Shown here piece after piece: positions 48,401 through 56,619 of a stretch of 64,000 nt of DNA. Within the stretch, counting starts at the first letter, position 1. The number at the start of each line of letters is the position of its first letter. This DNA is from Lysobacter auxotrophicus (GTDB lineage Bacteria; Pseudomonadota; Gammaproteobacteria; Xanthomonadales; Xanthomonadaceae): positions 1,612,001 through 1,676,000 of the forward strand of contig NZ_AP027041.1 of assembly GCF_027924565.1 (NCBI RefSeq), read 5' to 3'. Made by a program: the position numbers and the translations under genes. Under the pieces are notes generated by a model, which made no database searches, was not told the origin of the DNA, and saw only the letters and a program-made list of their open reading frames with translations.

Positions 48401-50438
48401 GGGCAATGCGCGCGTTCGCCTCGCCGTTCCGGACTTCAACGGCACGCTGCGCGTCTCGGCGCTGGTGTACTCGGCCAGCACGTATGGCAGCCGCGCGGCG
48501 GACACCATCGTGCGCGCGCCCGTGCTCGCCGAAGCCAGCCTGCCGCGCGTGCTCGCGCCGGGCGACCGGAGCAACGTCACGCTGGACGTGCAGAACTTCA
48601 CCGGCCGCGCCGGCACGTTCAAGGTGCAGGTGACGGGCGAGGGGCCGATCGCGATTTCCGAGGGCACGCGCACCGCGCAGCTCGCGTCGGAGGCGAAGAC
48701 CACCTACACCTTCCCGCTGCAGGCCCGCCCCGGCATGACCGTCGCGCAGGTGCGTGTGCGCGTGGACGGGAACGGCGTGAAGGTCGATCGTCGCTACGAC
48801 CTGCCGGTCCGCCCGGCGTGGCCGTCGGTGGTGCGTGCGCGCACGAAGGTGCTCGATTCGCTGGGCGAGATCGCCCTCGACCAGGCGCTGGCCGAGGGCC
48901 TGATGCCCGAGTCGGTCAACGCGCGCCTGTCGGTCAGCGCATTGCCGCCGATTCCGTTCGCCACCGCGTTGCAGGGCGCGCTCGAGTATCCCTACGGTTG
49001 CGCCGAGCAGACCACCAGCAAGGGCTTCGCCGCGCTCGAACTCGACGACGCCACGGCGAAGATGCTCGGCACGACGGGCCTTGATGCGGGCAAGCGTCGC
49101 GCGCGGATGGAAGGCGCGTTCGGGCGGCTGGCCGCGATGCAGATCGGCTCGGGCCATTTCTCGATGTGGGGCGATGGCGATTACGTCAATCCGCTGATCA
49201 CGCCGTACGTCGTCGAGTTCCTCCTCGACGCGCGGGACGCCGGCTTCGCGGTGCCCGACGCGATGTTGCAGAAGGCGTTGAAGGTGCTCAACGAGGACCT
49301 GCTTTCCGGCGGCTCGCCGTTCTTCGGCTACGACCGGCGCGAACACCTCAAGTTCGCCTACCAGGCCTACGCCGGTTACGCGCTCGCGCGCGTCAACCGC
49401 GCGCCGCTGGGCACGCTGCGCGCGCTGTACGACAACGAGCGCAAGCAGAGCCTCACCGGCCTGCCGCTGGTGCACCTGGGCATCGCGCTGTCGCTGCAGG
49501 GCGACAAGGCGCGCGGTGCCAAGGCGATCGCCGAAGGCTTCGCGCGCGATGCGGCGGATCGTCCGGAGTACCTGGGCGACTACGGCAGCCGCCTGCGCGA
49601 CGACGCGCTGATGATCGCGCTGGTGCACGAGCACAAGCTGGCGAAGCCCGAATTCGACGCCCGCGCGGTCGCGCTGGGCCGCGAACTCGACGCGCGGCGC
49701 AACAACAGCTGGCTGTGGCTCAGCACGCAGGAGCAGGTCGCCATCGCGCGTCTGGGCAAGGCCTTGATGGCCGAGCAGGGCAGGCAGGTGTCCGGCGAAT
49801 GGAAGGTCGGCGACGCGACCAGCGAGGCTGGCCCGGCACGCCTGATCGGACGGTTGTTCGATGCGGCCGCGGTCGCGCGTGGCGTGAGCTTCGCGCCGAA
49901 GGGCGAGCCGCCGCTGTACGCCAGCTTCGAAATCGCCGGCGTGCCGCGCACCGCACCGGCGCCGGACAAGTCGGTCATCGACATCGATCGCAAGTACTAC
50001 ACGACCGACGGCACGCCGTGGACCGGCGGCACCCTGGCCGAAGGCGACGCGCTGATCGTGCAGGTGAACGTGCGTGCGAGCCGTCCGATGCCCGACGCGC
50101 TGCTCACCGACCTGTTGCCGGCGGGACTGGAGATCGAGAACTTCAATCTCGGCGACGGCAAGCAGTGGGCCGGTGTGGTGATCGACGGGATCGAGCTGAG
50201 CGATCGCGACGACGCCGCCGAAGTGCGCCACGAGGAGTTCCGCGACGACCGCTACGTGGCCGCGCTCAAGCTCGACGTGGGCGATACGGCGCGCGTGTTC
50301 TACCTCGTGCGCGCGGTGACGCCGGGCACCTACACGGTGCCGCCATCGCTGGTGGAAGACATGTACCGCCCGGAGCTTCGCGGCGTGGGCCGGGTCATTC
50401 CGGCGACGCTTACGGTGACGCAGCCGGGAGGGAAGTGA
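45477..50438 (+). CDS. Bacterial alpha-2-macroglobulin family lipoprotein (YfhM type)
   Basis: A 1653-residue periplasmic protease trap. Signal region with lipobox LLAGC (around residue 35), then the MG1-MG10 macroglobulin domains (for example DLYRPGETVRLSALLRDQDG and DKTAYRAGDTLKVTLTPPHA), a Pro/Gly-rich bait-like region, the thioester domain with intact YGCAEQTTSKGF (Cys1175, Gln1178), and a C-terminal MG domain ending LTVTQPGGK. The thioester can bind an attacking protease covalently. E. coli YfhM is similar in size and design. The ATG at 45477 has a ribosome site; a later ATG at 45531 would give a shorter, more typical signal peptide. pbpC follows, its usual partner. Confidence 0.94.
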   Translation: MKRAAEAFVHARLDHGRVMRWFAFLVLAAALLAGCKRDANGQLPAPSGEAIQAKAQTVQGFALLAAYPDQKGDEQLAIALEFSKPLVGTQSFDELIAVTDKNGAVVKGSWVLADDAKVLRFPHVEASKDYVVAIKAGLTAASGDRLAQPLRKEIYTGPLDPVVGFASQGSVLPARESRGLPVVSVNVQEVDVEFLRVREKELPKFFAEYQRGGRRGSWELASEYSEKTPLDQLAEPVYVNRFVLGGKPNERVLTYLPVQDIKELQEPGLYFAVMKRAGQFQDQYETAFFTVSDLGLHVRAYKDTLFVHTASLQNGSAVSGVELRILDSRGEPVMKAETDGNGNALLKYKLDAAYVLVASKGRDVSMLPFNQPALDLSEFAVSGREQAWFDVFAWSGRDLYRPGETVRLSALLRDQDGNPVAAKTGKAPQPVFLRYVQPDGKTFLETRLQPDAQGYVRHEQVIPVDAATGRWRVEFRTDPGSKDAVQGMTLRVEEFLPERLKLDLDAQPVLKPGEALNLRVDGAYLYGAPAAGNRFTAKLAVAIEQHPLEQLPGWFFGDPTLSLPKEAADVVDTELDAQGKLEQEIALPDEAKPVSTIAAIVTGSVYETGGRSVNRSLKRVLWPADALVGVRPLFDDKDGADANARVGFEIGRYGSDAQPRPAKALRVTLVREHRDYHWNHGDDGWDYDFTRRYEDIETKTVDVGTASARVDFPVEWGDYRLDVFDPATKLTTRYPFTAGWSWNDENRGLDARPDKVKLALDKTAYRAGDTLKVTLTPPHAGKGLLMVETDRMLYVQDIDAKAGSTFEIPVTKDWERHDVYVTALVFRGGSAPSRITPARAVGVAFVPMDRRDRKVAVGLSVPKQMQPERDLPVTVSVPQLAGKDAFVTVSAVDVGILNITRFPVPDAAAHFFAQRRLGVDAYDVYGRVIESFEGNMAKIRFGGDMALTALPQARRPTAKVQTVDLFAGPVKLDAKGNARVRLAVPDFNGTLRVSALVYSASTYGSRAADTIVRAPVLAEASLPRVLAPGDRSNVTLDVQNFTGRAGTFKVQVTGEGPIAISEGTRTAQLASEAKTTYTFPLQARPGMTVAQVRVRVDGNGVKVDRRYDLPVRPAWPSVVRARTKVLDSLGEIALDQALAEGLMPESVNARLSVSALPPIPFATALQGALEYPYGCAEQTTSKGFAALELDDATAKMLGTTGLDAGKRRARMEGAFGRLAAMQIGSGHFSMWGDGDYVNPLITPYVVEFLLDARDAGFAVPDAMLQKALKVLNEDLLSGGSPFFGYDRREHLKFAYQAYAGYALARVNRAPLGTLRALYDNERKQSLTGLPLVHLGIALSLQGDKARGAKAIAEGFARDAADRPEYLGDYGSRLRDDALMIALVHEHKLAKPEFDARAVALGRELDARRNNSWLWLSTQEQVAIARLGKALMAEQGRQVSGEWKVGDATSEAGPARLIGRLFDAAAVARGVSFAPKGEPPLYASFEIAGVPRTAPAPDKSVIDIDRKYYTTDGTPWTGGTLAEGDALIVQVNVRASRPMPDALLTDLLPAGLEIENFNLGDGKQWAGVVIDGIELSDRDDAAEVRHEEFRDDRYVAALKLDVGDTARVFYLVRAVTPGTYTVPPSLVEDMYRPELRGVGRVIPATLTVTQPGGK

Positions 50439-50510
50439 GGCTCCAGGTGTTGCAGCACCACAATCCGTCAATGTGTGGGTTGCACTCGTGCAGCCCGCAT
50501 CGCCCATCTA

Positions 50511-50618
50511 CCGTCATCCCGGCGAAGGCCGGGATCCAGGCCGTCACGGCCGACGAAGAGCGGATGGCGGCACCGGACGCGCATTCGGCCTGGATCCCGG
50601 CCTTCGCCGGGATGACGG
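50511..50618. repeat. CGTCATCCCGG-family paired inverted repeat, copy 2
   Basis: A 108-bp element with arms CCGTCATCCCGGCGAAGGCC (then GGGATCCAGGCC) and the inverse GGCCTGGATCCC then GGCCTTCGCCGGGATGACGG, separated by about 45 bases. It sits between the alpha-2-macroglobulin stop and the pbpC GTG (10 bases downstream), that is, inside a two-gene operon. Confidence 0.88.
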
Positions 50619-50627
50619 GTACCGGAC

Positions 50628-53045
50628 GTGAGTAGACACGGCACCGGCAATGGCGTTCACGAGGCGCCGCACTTCGGACGCCGCCGACTCGCCCTGAAAA
50701 CCCTCCTCGCCGCGCAACTGCTGCTCATCGCGGCGATGCTGGCGGACCTCGCGTTCCCGCTTCCATTGCCAGATGAACGCGATCGCGGCGCGCTCGTCAC
50801 CGCGGCCGATGGCACGCCGCTGCGCGCGTTCGCCGACGCGGGCGGCATCTGGCGCTATCCGGTGGACACCAGGCAGGTGTCGCCGCTGTACGTGCAGGCG
50901 CTGCTGACCTACGAGGACTGCTGGTTCTGGCGGCATCCGGGTATCAATCCGGTCGCGATGCTGCGCGCCGCCGGACAGTGGGTGCGCAGTGGGCGCGTGA
51001 TATCCGGTGGCTCCACGCTGACGATGCAGGTCGCGCGCATCCTCGACGCGAAGCAGGAGGCGCAGGCGGCGAACCGCCGCACGCCGATGCGCAAACTGCG
51101 CCAGATGCTGCGTGCGGTGCAGCTGGAAGTGCATCTGTCCAAGCGCGAGATCCTGTCGCTCTACCTCAACCACGCGCCGTTCGGCGGCACCGTCGAAGGC
51201 GTGGACGCGGCGAGCTGGGCGTACCTGGGCAAACCGTCGTCGCGCCTGTCGCACGCCGAAGCGGCGCTGCTGGCCGTGTTGCCGCAGTCGCCCAGCCGGC
51301 TTCGCCCCGATCGCGAACCCGAGCGCGCGCGCATCGCGCGCGACAAGGTGCTCGCGCGCATGCGGCAGATGCAGGTCTGGACGGCGGAACAGGTGGCCGA
51401 TGCGCGCGTGGAGCCGGTCGTCGCGCGCTCGCTGCAACCGCCGCGCTACGCGCCGTTGCTCGCGCAGCGGCTGCGCTCCGAACGGCCCGACGCGGTGCGC
51501 ATCGTCTCCACGCTCGACCTGGACCTGCAACGCACGCTGGAAGACCGCGTCGCCGCGTATTTCTCGCAACTGCCCGAACGCACGTCCGCCGCGTTGCTGG
51601 TCGTCGACAACGCCACGCTGGAAGCGCGTGCCTACGTCGGTTCGCTCGCGTTCGCCGATGTCGCGCGCGTGGGGCACGTCGACATGGTGAAAGCCTGGCG
51701 CTCGCCCGGATCGACGCTCAAGCCGTTCCTCTACGGTCTGGCGCTGGACGACGGGCTGATCCATTCGGAGAGCCTGCTGGTCGATGCGCCCCAGGCGTTC
51801 GGCGACTACCGGCCCGGCAACTTCGACGCTGCATTCAACGGCCCCGTGGGCGCGGCGCAGGCATTGCGGCTTTCGCTCAACGTGCCGGCGGTGGACCTGC
51901 TCGACCGCGTCGGCCCGTCGCGTTTCTCCGCACGGCTCGCGCACGCCGGCATCCGCCTGCAATGGCCGCCGGGCGCGACGCCGAACCTGTCGATGATCCT
52001 CGGCGGCACCGGCGCGCGGCTTGAAGACCTGGTCGGCGCGTACGCCGCACTGAATCGCGACGGCATCGCCGGGCGCGTGCGCTACACGCGCGATGCGCCG
52101 CGCGTGGACCGGCGCCTGCTCTCGCCCGGCGCGGCGTGGATCGTGCGCGAGATGCTGGAAGCCAATCCGCGCCCCGGCAGCGCGGCCGACACGTTCGACC
52201 CGCGCGGTCGCCCGCGCGTGGCGTGGAAGACGGGCACGAGTTTCGGGTTCCGCGACGCGTGGGCGCTCGGCGGCACGCGTCGCTACACGGTGGGCGTGTG
52301 GGTGGGGCGGCCGGACGGCACGCCGCTGCCCGGGCAGTACGGCGCGATCACCGCGCTGCCGCTGATGTTCGAAGTGATCGACAGCCTCCCGCGTGCGCGT
52401 GCCGATGGCGCGCCGCGCCCGCCGCCGGCGAGCGTGGCCAGCCTCGAGATCTGCTGGCCGCTCGGCCTGCCGCCGGACCCGTCCGCGCCGCAGTTGTGCC
52501 GGCAGCGGCGCGAGGCGTGGACGCTCGATGGCTCGGTGCCGCCGACCTTCGCCGAGCGCGACGCGCGACTGTGGAATGCGGGTGTCGAGCGCTTCGACGT
52601 CGATGCGCGTACCGGTTTGCGCCTGTCGGCGGACTGCTCGGCCACGCACGTGCGCGAAACCCGCGAGATCGCGCGCTGGCCGGCGCTCGCGTCGCCGTGG
52701 CTGTCCAGTTCGGCGCGTGCCGCATCGCGGCTGCCGTCGTTGTCGCCCGACTGCGTTGCCGACGGGCGCGATGCCGTGCAGGAGCTGCGCATCGAAGGAT
52801 TGAACGATCGCGCCACGCTCGCGCCCGCGCCCGGCGGCGCGCAGCACGTGCGGCTATCGCTGCGTGCGCTGGGCGCCGACGCGCGCGTGCGCTGGTTGCT
52901 CGACGGCCGCCTCATCGGCGAATCGATCGGGCAGGGCACGTTCGTGCACGACTTCGACCAGCCCGGCGAACACACGCTGACCGCGCTGGCCGACAGCGGT
53001 GCGTGGTCGCGGCTGGGCTTTCGCTTGCAGTCCGCCAACCAATAG
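50628..53045 (+). CDS. pbpC: Penicillin-binding protein 1C
   Basis: Bifunctional peptidoglycan synthase, 805 residues: a short cytoplasmic tail, one transmembrane helix (~24-44), a GT51 glycosyltransferase (TYEDCWFWRHPGINPVAMLR, then ISGGSTLTMQVARIL), a transpeptidase with SxxK in SPGSTLKPF (Ser362), the SLN motif (RLSLNVPAVDLL) and WKTGTSFGFRDAW (Lys534), and the C-terminal BiPBP_C domain typical of PBP1C. The start is GTG at 50628, only 10 bases after a palindromic repeat, so its ribosome site is partly made of repeat DNA. It is paired with the alpha-2-macroglobulin gene, as in many gammaproteobacteria, where a role in defending or repairing the wall is proposed. Confidence 0.95.
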   Translation: MSRHGTGNGVHEAPHFGRRRLALKTLLAAQLLLIAAMLADLAFPLPLPDERDRGALVTAADGTPLRAFADAGGIWRYPVDTRQVSPLYVQALLTYEDCWFWRHPGINPVAMLRAAGQWVRSGRVISGGSTLTMQVARILDAKQEAQAANRRTPMRKLRQMLRAVQLEVHLSKREILSLYLNHAPFGGTVEGVDAASWAYLGKPSSRLSHAEAALLAVLPQSPSRLRPDREPERARIARDKVLARMRQMQVWTAEQVADARVEPVVARSLQPPRYAPLLAQRLRSERPDAVRIVSTLDLDLQRTLEDRVAAYFSQLPERTSAALLVVDNATLEARAYVGSLAFADVARVGHVDMVKAWRSPGSTLKPFLYGLALDDGLIHSESLLVDAPQAFGDYRPGNFDAAFNGPVGAAQALRLSLNVPAVDLLDRVGPSRFSARLAHAGIRLQWPPGATPNLSMILGGTGARLEDLVGAYAALNRDGIAGRVRYTRDAPRVDRRLLSPGAAWIVREMLEANPRPGSAADTFDPRGRPRVAWKTGTSFGFRDAWALGGTRRYTVGVWVGRPDGTPLPGQYGAITALPLMFEVIDSLPRARADGAPRPPPASVASLEICWPLGLPPDPSAPQLCRQRREAWTLDGSVPPTFAERDARLWNAGVERFDVDARTGLRLSADCSATHVRETREIARWPALASPWLSSSARAASRLPSLSPDCVADGRDAVQELRIEGLNDRATLAPAPGGAQHVRLSLRALGADARVRWLLDGRLIGESIGQGTFVHDFDQPGEHTLTALADSGAWSRLGFRLQSANQ

Positions 53046-53075
53046 CCGGACGCGCCGGGGACATCGCACGCGTTT

Positions 53076-53150
53076 GTAGCCCGGGTAAGCAGAACGCACC
53101 CGGGGCAGCGGAGAGCGTTCCCGGGTGCGCGTTCGCATACCCGGGCGACA
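53076..53150. repeat. GTAGCCCGGG-family paired repeat, copy 5
   Basis: GTAGCCCGGGTAAGCAGAAC with GCACCCGGGG, then an inverted part (TTCCCGGGTGCGCGTTCGCA, TACCCGGGCGACA). It fills the convergent gap between pbpC and the peroxiredoxin gene and may end both transcripts. Confidence 0.78.
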
Positions 53151-53158
53151 GCAGCCGG

Positions 53159-53644
53159 TTACAGGTGCTTGAGCTGCTCGAGCACGTGCTCGGCCGAGGA
53201 CACGCGGAATTCGCCCGGCGCTTCGACGTTGAGCAGCTTCACCACGCCGTCGTCGGCATAGAGCGCGAAGCGCTTGGCGCGGCGGCCCATGCCGTAGGCG
53301 CTGGCGTCCAGTTCCAGGCCGAGCGCGCGCGCGAAGTCGCCGTTGCCGTCTGCGAGCATCATCAGCCCGTCGGGCACGTTCTGGCTTTCGCCCCAGGCCT
53401 GCATCACGAACGGATCGTTGACCGCCATGCACGCGACCTCGACGCCGCGGCTGCGGAATTCGTCGAAATGCTGCACGAAACCGGGAAGGTGCTTTTCCGA
53501 GCAGGTCGGGGTGAACGCGCCGGGCACCGCGAACAGGACGATCTTGCGGCCGTCGAACAGCGCGTTGGTGTCGAGCGTCTCCACGCCCTCGCGGATGCGC
53601 TGGAGCGGGACCTCGGGGATGCGTTCGCCGATCTGGATCGTCAT
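53159..53644 (-). CDS. Peroxiredoxin (Prx5-type)
   Basis: A 161-residue thiol peroxidase of the redoxin/Prx5 group that reduces hydrogen peroxide and organic peroxides. The peroxidatic Cys lies in VPGAFTPTCSEKHLPGF with the conserved Pro, Thr and later Arg. FALYADDGVVKLLNVEAPGE near the end is also typical. Prx5 members regenerate with glutathione/glutaredoxin or an internal Cys; I see no clear second resolving Cys, so this is probably 1-Cys acting. The ATG at 53644 gives the normal length; upstream in-frame starts add a basic low-complexity stretch. Single gene, no operon partner visible. Confidence 0.92.
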   Translation of the reverse strand: MTIQIGERIPEVPLQRIREGVETLDTNALFDGRKIVLFAVPGAFTPTCSEKHLPGFVQHFDEFRSRGVEVACMAVNDPFVMQAWGESQNVPDGLMMLADGNGDFARALGLELDASAYGMGRRAKRFALYADDGVVKLLNVEAPGEFRVSSAEHVLEQLKHL

Positions 53645-53864
53645 GGCCGTTCCTGTGTGTATGCGGATTCCCGACGATTCTAGACCCCGCGGCCCGGTAA
53701 CCGGCGTCAACGGGTGCTTGAAAGCCCGGCGGGCGGCGCCAATCTGTTCGGCGCGGCGCGACCGGCGAGCCCGGCAGCGCCGGAACACCTCGGCTTCGCC
53801 GCGGGTGCGCTAACCTCCCGCCTTCGCGGCGAACCGCGTACAGCCTTTCCGGGACGGATCATCG

Positions 53865-54767
53865 ATGCAGTTCAAGGATTACTACGACACCCTGGGCGTT
53901 GAGCCCGGCGCCGGCGACGCCGAGATCAAGACGGCGTACCGCCGGCTCGCGCGCAAATACCATCCCGACGTCAGCAAGGAAGCCGGCGCCGAAGAGAAGT
54001 TCAAGGCCGTCAACGAGGCCTACGAAGCGTTGCGCGATCCGCAGAAGCGCGCTGCTTACGACCAGCTCCGTGCGCGCGGTTATCGTCCCGGCGACGAAGT
54101 GCAGCCGCCGCCGGGCGGTTTCGGCGGCAACGGGTATGGCAACCCGGACTTCGAGGAAATCTTCGCCGGCGGTGGCGCGGGCGGCGGGTTCTCGGACTTC
54201 TTCGAAAGCCTGTTCGGACGCGGCGGCTTCGGCCAGCAGCGTGGCGCCGGCCCGCAGCCGCGCGGGGATTCGCGCGCCAAGCTCGCCGTGTCGCTGGAGA
54301 CCGTCTACGAGGGCGGCACGGTGCGCATCTCGGTCAACAACCGCACGCTCGACGTCCGCGTGCCCAAGGGCATCCGGCCGGGCCAGGTGATCCGCCTGGC
54401 CGGGCAGGGCGCGCATGGCGACCTCCTGCTGGAGATCGAATACGCCGCCAACCCGCAGTTCGAAGTGGACGGCCGCAACGTGATCCATGTGCTGGCGATC
54501 GCGCCGTGGGAAGCCGCGCTCGGTGCGACGGTGAGCGTGCCGACACTGGGCGGCGCGGTGGAGCTGAAGATTCCCGCCAATTCCGAAGCCGGCCGCAAGC
54601 TGCGCCTGCGCGGCCGCGGCCTGCCGAACGATCCCACCGGCAAGCAGCCGCCGGGCGACCAGATCGTCGAGCTGGAAGTGTTGGCGCCGCGTCCCAACAC
54701 GGACGCCGAGCGGGAGGCCTACGAGCGGCTGCGTGATGCGTTCGGCGACGATTGGCGACGCGCCTGA
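53865..54767 (+). CDS. cbpA: DnaJ-domain co-chaperone of CbpA type
   Basis: A 300-residue J-domain protein lacking the zinc-finger of DnaJ. J domain at 4-70 with the HPD motif (LARKYHPDVS) and KFKAVNEAYEALRDPQKRAAYDQL is followed by a Gly/Phe region (GGFGGNGYGNPDFEEIFAGG) and two C-terminal substrate-binding beta domains (KLAVSLETVYEGGTVRISVN; GAVELKIPANSEAGRKLRLR). It recruits DnaK/Hsp70 and, in E. coli, CbpA also binds curved DNA. The ATG at 53865 is used. A bidirectional hairpin terminator follows; the neighbour is convergent. Confidence 0.9.
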   Translation: MQFKDYYDTLGVEPGAGDAEIKTAYRRLARKYHPDVSKEAGAEEKFKAVNEAYEALRDPQKRAAYDQLRARGYRPGDEVQPPPGGFGGNGYGNPDFEEIFAGGGAGGGFSDFFESLFGRGGFGQQRGAGPQPRGDSRAKLAVSLETVYEGGTVRISVNNRTLDVRVPKGIRPGQVIRLAGQGAHGDLLLEIEYAANPQFEVDGRNVIHVLAIAPWEAALGATVSVPTLGGAVELKIPANSEAGRKLRLRGRGLPNDPTGKQPPGDQIVELEVLAPRPNTDAEREAYERLRDAFGDDWRRA

Positions 54768-54789
54768 GTCGCGACTCGTCGGAAATGAA

Positions 54790-54810
54790 AAGGCGCCCAT
54801 CGGGCGCCTT
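54790..54810. terminator. Bidirectional terminator between cbpA and the response regulator gene
   Basis: A 9-bp perfect stem (AAGGCGCCC / GGGCGCCTT) with a 3-base loop. On the minus strand it is followed by TTTTCATTTCC, and on the plus strand by CTCGTTTCC, so it may serve both converging genes, better for the minus strand. Confidence 0.8.
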
Positions 54811-54846
54811 CTCGTTTCCCGCCAGCGACAGGCGCGGGGCGTTCGC

Positions 54847-55212
54847 TCAGCGTTTCATCACCTGGCCGATCACGTCGGACAGGTCGCCTTCGCTGAAGGG
54901 CTTGGTGAGGTAGGCCTTCGCGCCCTGGCGCATGCCCCAGACGCGGTCGGTGTCCTGGTCCTTAGTGGTCACCAGCACGACCGGGATGTGCGAGGTCGCT
55001 GGGTCGCGCGTGATCGAGCGCGTCGCCTGGAAGCCGTTGAGATTCGGCATCACCACGTCCATGAGGATCATGTCGGGCAGCTCGCGCTTGGCGGCCTCGA
55101 CACCCGCGGCGCCGTCCTCGGCAGTGAGGGCCTCGTGGCCGAGCTTCTCGACGATGCGCCGGATGCCCATGAGCTGCGACGGCGAATCGTCGACGATGAG
55201 AATGCGCGCCAT
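54847..55212 (-). CDS. pilH: Response regulator receiver protein, PilH-like
   Basis: A 121-residue single receiver domain. Acidic pocket in ILIVDDSPSQLM, phospho-acceptor Asp52 (MILMDVVMPNLNG), Thr82/83 switch (VVLVTTKDQDTDRVWG) and Lys104 (AYLTKPFSEGDL). The FQATRSITRD and TTKDQDTDRVWGMRQGAKAY stretches are very close to PilH of the Pil-Chp type IV pilus twitching system, where it acts against PilG in signalling to PilB/PilT. No pil gene is next to it here, so PilH by similarity only; another CheY-like role is possible. ATG at 55212. Confidence 0.8.
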   Translation of the reverse strand: MARILIVDDSPSQLMGIRRIVEKLGHEALTAEDGAAGVEAAKRELPDMILMDVVMPNLNGFQATRSITRDPATSHIPVVLVTTKDQDTDRVWGMRQGAKAYLTKPFSEGDLSDVIGQVMKR

Positions 55213-55302
55213 AAATGTCCCCCTGAACGTTTGGGGATTGTAGCCAGCGTCCGGGCTGTCGCAACAGCGGGCGGCGGACGTTCCGCGCGCCCAATCCGTG
55301 CG

Positions 55303-56295
55303 TCAGATCACGACCAGCGTACGTCCCAGCGAACCGCCGGCCAGCATCGTCGAGAACACGTCCGGCAATTGCTGCAGTCCGACCTCGCGCATGCAGATGC
55401 GCTCCAGGTGCTGCGGCTTCCAGTCATCGGCGAGGTGCTGCCAGACGCGCTCGCGGATGTCGCGCGCCGTGCCGGCCGACGCGACGCCCAGCAGCGACAC
55501 GCCGCGGATGATGAAGGGCATGACGGTGGTGTCCAGCTCGGCGCTCGCGGCCAGGCCCGCGCTGGCGACGTTGCCGTACGGCGTGGTCTGGGCGAGCAGG
55601 CTGGCGAGCATCGGACCGCCGACGTTGTCGAGGCCGCCACCGAACTGCGCCGATTCCATCGGCCGCGTGGTCGACAACGCATCGCGCCCGAGCACCTGCG
55701 TCGCGCCGATTTCCTTGAGGTAATCGGCGTGTTCGGGCTTGCCGCTGATGGCGTGCACCTCGAAGCCTGCGCGGCTGAAGATGTCGACCGCGAGCGAGCC
55801 AACGCCACCGGTCGCGCCGGTGACCGCGAGCGGACCGAGGTCGGGTGTCTGGCGGTTTTCGGTCATGCGCAGCAACGCGAGCGCGGCGGTGAACCCGGCG
55901 GTGCCCAGGATCATGCTTTCGCGCAGGCTGAGGCCGCTGGGCAGCGGGATGACCCACTTCGCTTCCAGGCGCGCGTATTCGCCGTACCCGCCGTCGCGCG
56001 TTTCGCTCAGCCCGCAACCGGTGACCAGCACCGCGTCGCCTTCCTTGAACCTGGCGTCGGTGGAGGCGACCACGTGACCGGAGACGTCGATGCCGCCCAC
56101 GAGCGGAAACCGACGCAGGATCTTGCCCTGTCCCGTGCCGGCGAGCGCGTCCTTGAAGTTGACGGACGAGTAGGCGGCCTTGACGACCACCTCGCCCGGC
56201 GCGAGATCGTCGAGGCCGACCTGCTCCAGCCCGCTGCGATAACCGCTGGCGTCGTTGTGGATGCGAAAGGTGGAGAAGGTGGTGGGGATGGTCAT
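55303..56295 (-). CDS. AcuI/YhdH-type acrylyl-CoA reductase-like oxidoreductase
   Basis: A 330-residue zinc-independent medium-chain dehydrogenase/reductase of the YhdH/AcuI family (NADPH-dependent quinone or enoyl-CoA reduction; AcuI of Rhodobacter reduces acryloyl-CoA). Family features: SSVNFKDALAGTGQGKILRR, FPLVGGIDVSGHV, GDAVLVTGCGLSETRDGGYG, the Rossmann motif VTGATGGVGSLAVDI, and LDNVGGPMLASLLAQT. The catalytic zinc ligands of alcohol dehydrogenases are absent, as expected. The ATG at 56295 was chosen; the open frame extends another 60 residues upstream without family similarity, antisense to the GIY-YIG region. Confidence 0.92.
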   Translation of the reverse strand: MTIPTTFSTFRIHNDASGYRSGLEQVGLDDLAPGEVVVKAAYSSVNFKDALAGTGQGKILRRFPLVGGIDVSGHVVASTDARFKEGDAVLVTGCGLSETRDGGYGEYARLEAKWVIPLPSGLSLRESMILGTAGFTAALALLRMTENRQTPDLGPLAVTGATGGVGSLAVDIFSRAGFEVHAISGKPEHADYLKEIGATQVLGRDALSTTRPMESAQFGGGLDNVGGPMLASLLAQTTPYGNVASAGLAASAELDTTVMPFIIRGVSLLGVASAGTARDIRERVWQHLADDWKPQHLERICMREVGLQQLPDVFSTMLAGGSLGRTLVVI

Positions 56296-56320
56296 GGCGT
56301 CATCCGGATGTGGAGCCGTG

Positions 56321-56605
56321 TCAGAGGATATCGGGAGAAAGGTCGCGCCATTGTGGATTCGTGGATTCGATGAGCTGGATTTTCCAGCTGCGGCGCCATT
56401 CCTTGATGCGCTTCTCGCGACGAATGCCTTCGACGATGGATTCGTGTGGTTCGAACCAGACCAGCGTGTGTACACCGTACCGCCGGGTGAAACCAGGCAC
56501 CACGTTGGTCACGTGCTGATGGATGCGCTGGACGAGGTCTCCGGTTACACCCACGTATAGCGTGCCGTTGCGTTGGCTTGCCAGGATGTACACGCATGGA
56601 TGCAT
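56321..56605 (-). CDS. Small GIY-YIG nuclease-superfamily protein
   Basis: A 94-residue single-domain GIY-YIG/URI protein. The core reads CVYILASQRNGTLYVGVTGD (the 'VYI...LYVGvT' equivalent of GIY-YIG), then LVQRIHQHV with the conserved Arg, and a terminal helix EGIRREKRIKEWRRSWKIQL with the family's Glu. Bacterial members are poorly characterised; the fold is a DNA endonuclease. The ATG at 56605 (MHPCVYI) is preferred because the upstream ATG at 56626 lies within the end of a palindromic repeat (56620-56758). It sits between acuI-like and LOG genes on the same strand and may be mobile or repeat-linked. Confidence 0.88.
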   Translation of the reverse strand: MHPCVYILASQRNGTLYVGVTGDLVQRIHQHVTNVVPGFTRRYGVHTLVWFEPHESIVEGIRREKRIKEWRRSWKIQLIESTNPQWRDLSPDIL

Positions 56606-56619
56606 CACCACTTTTAGCT

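Noticed and set aside
45447-50507. A minus-strand open frame of about 1690 codons opposite the alpha-2-macroglobulin gene
   Set aside because: High GC makes long antisense frames common; its composition (Arg/His/Val-rich, no family motifs) is a shadow of the plus-strand gene, which has clear domains and a thioester motif.
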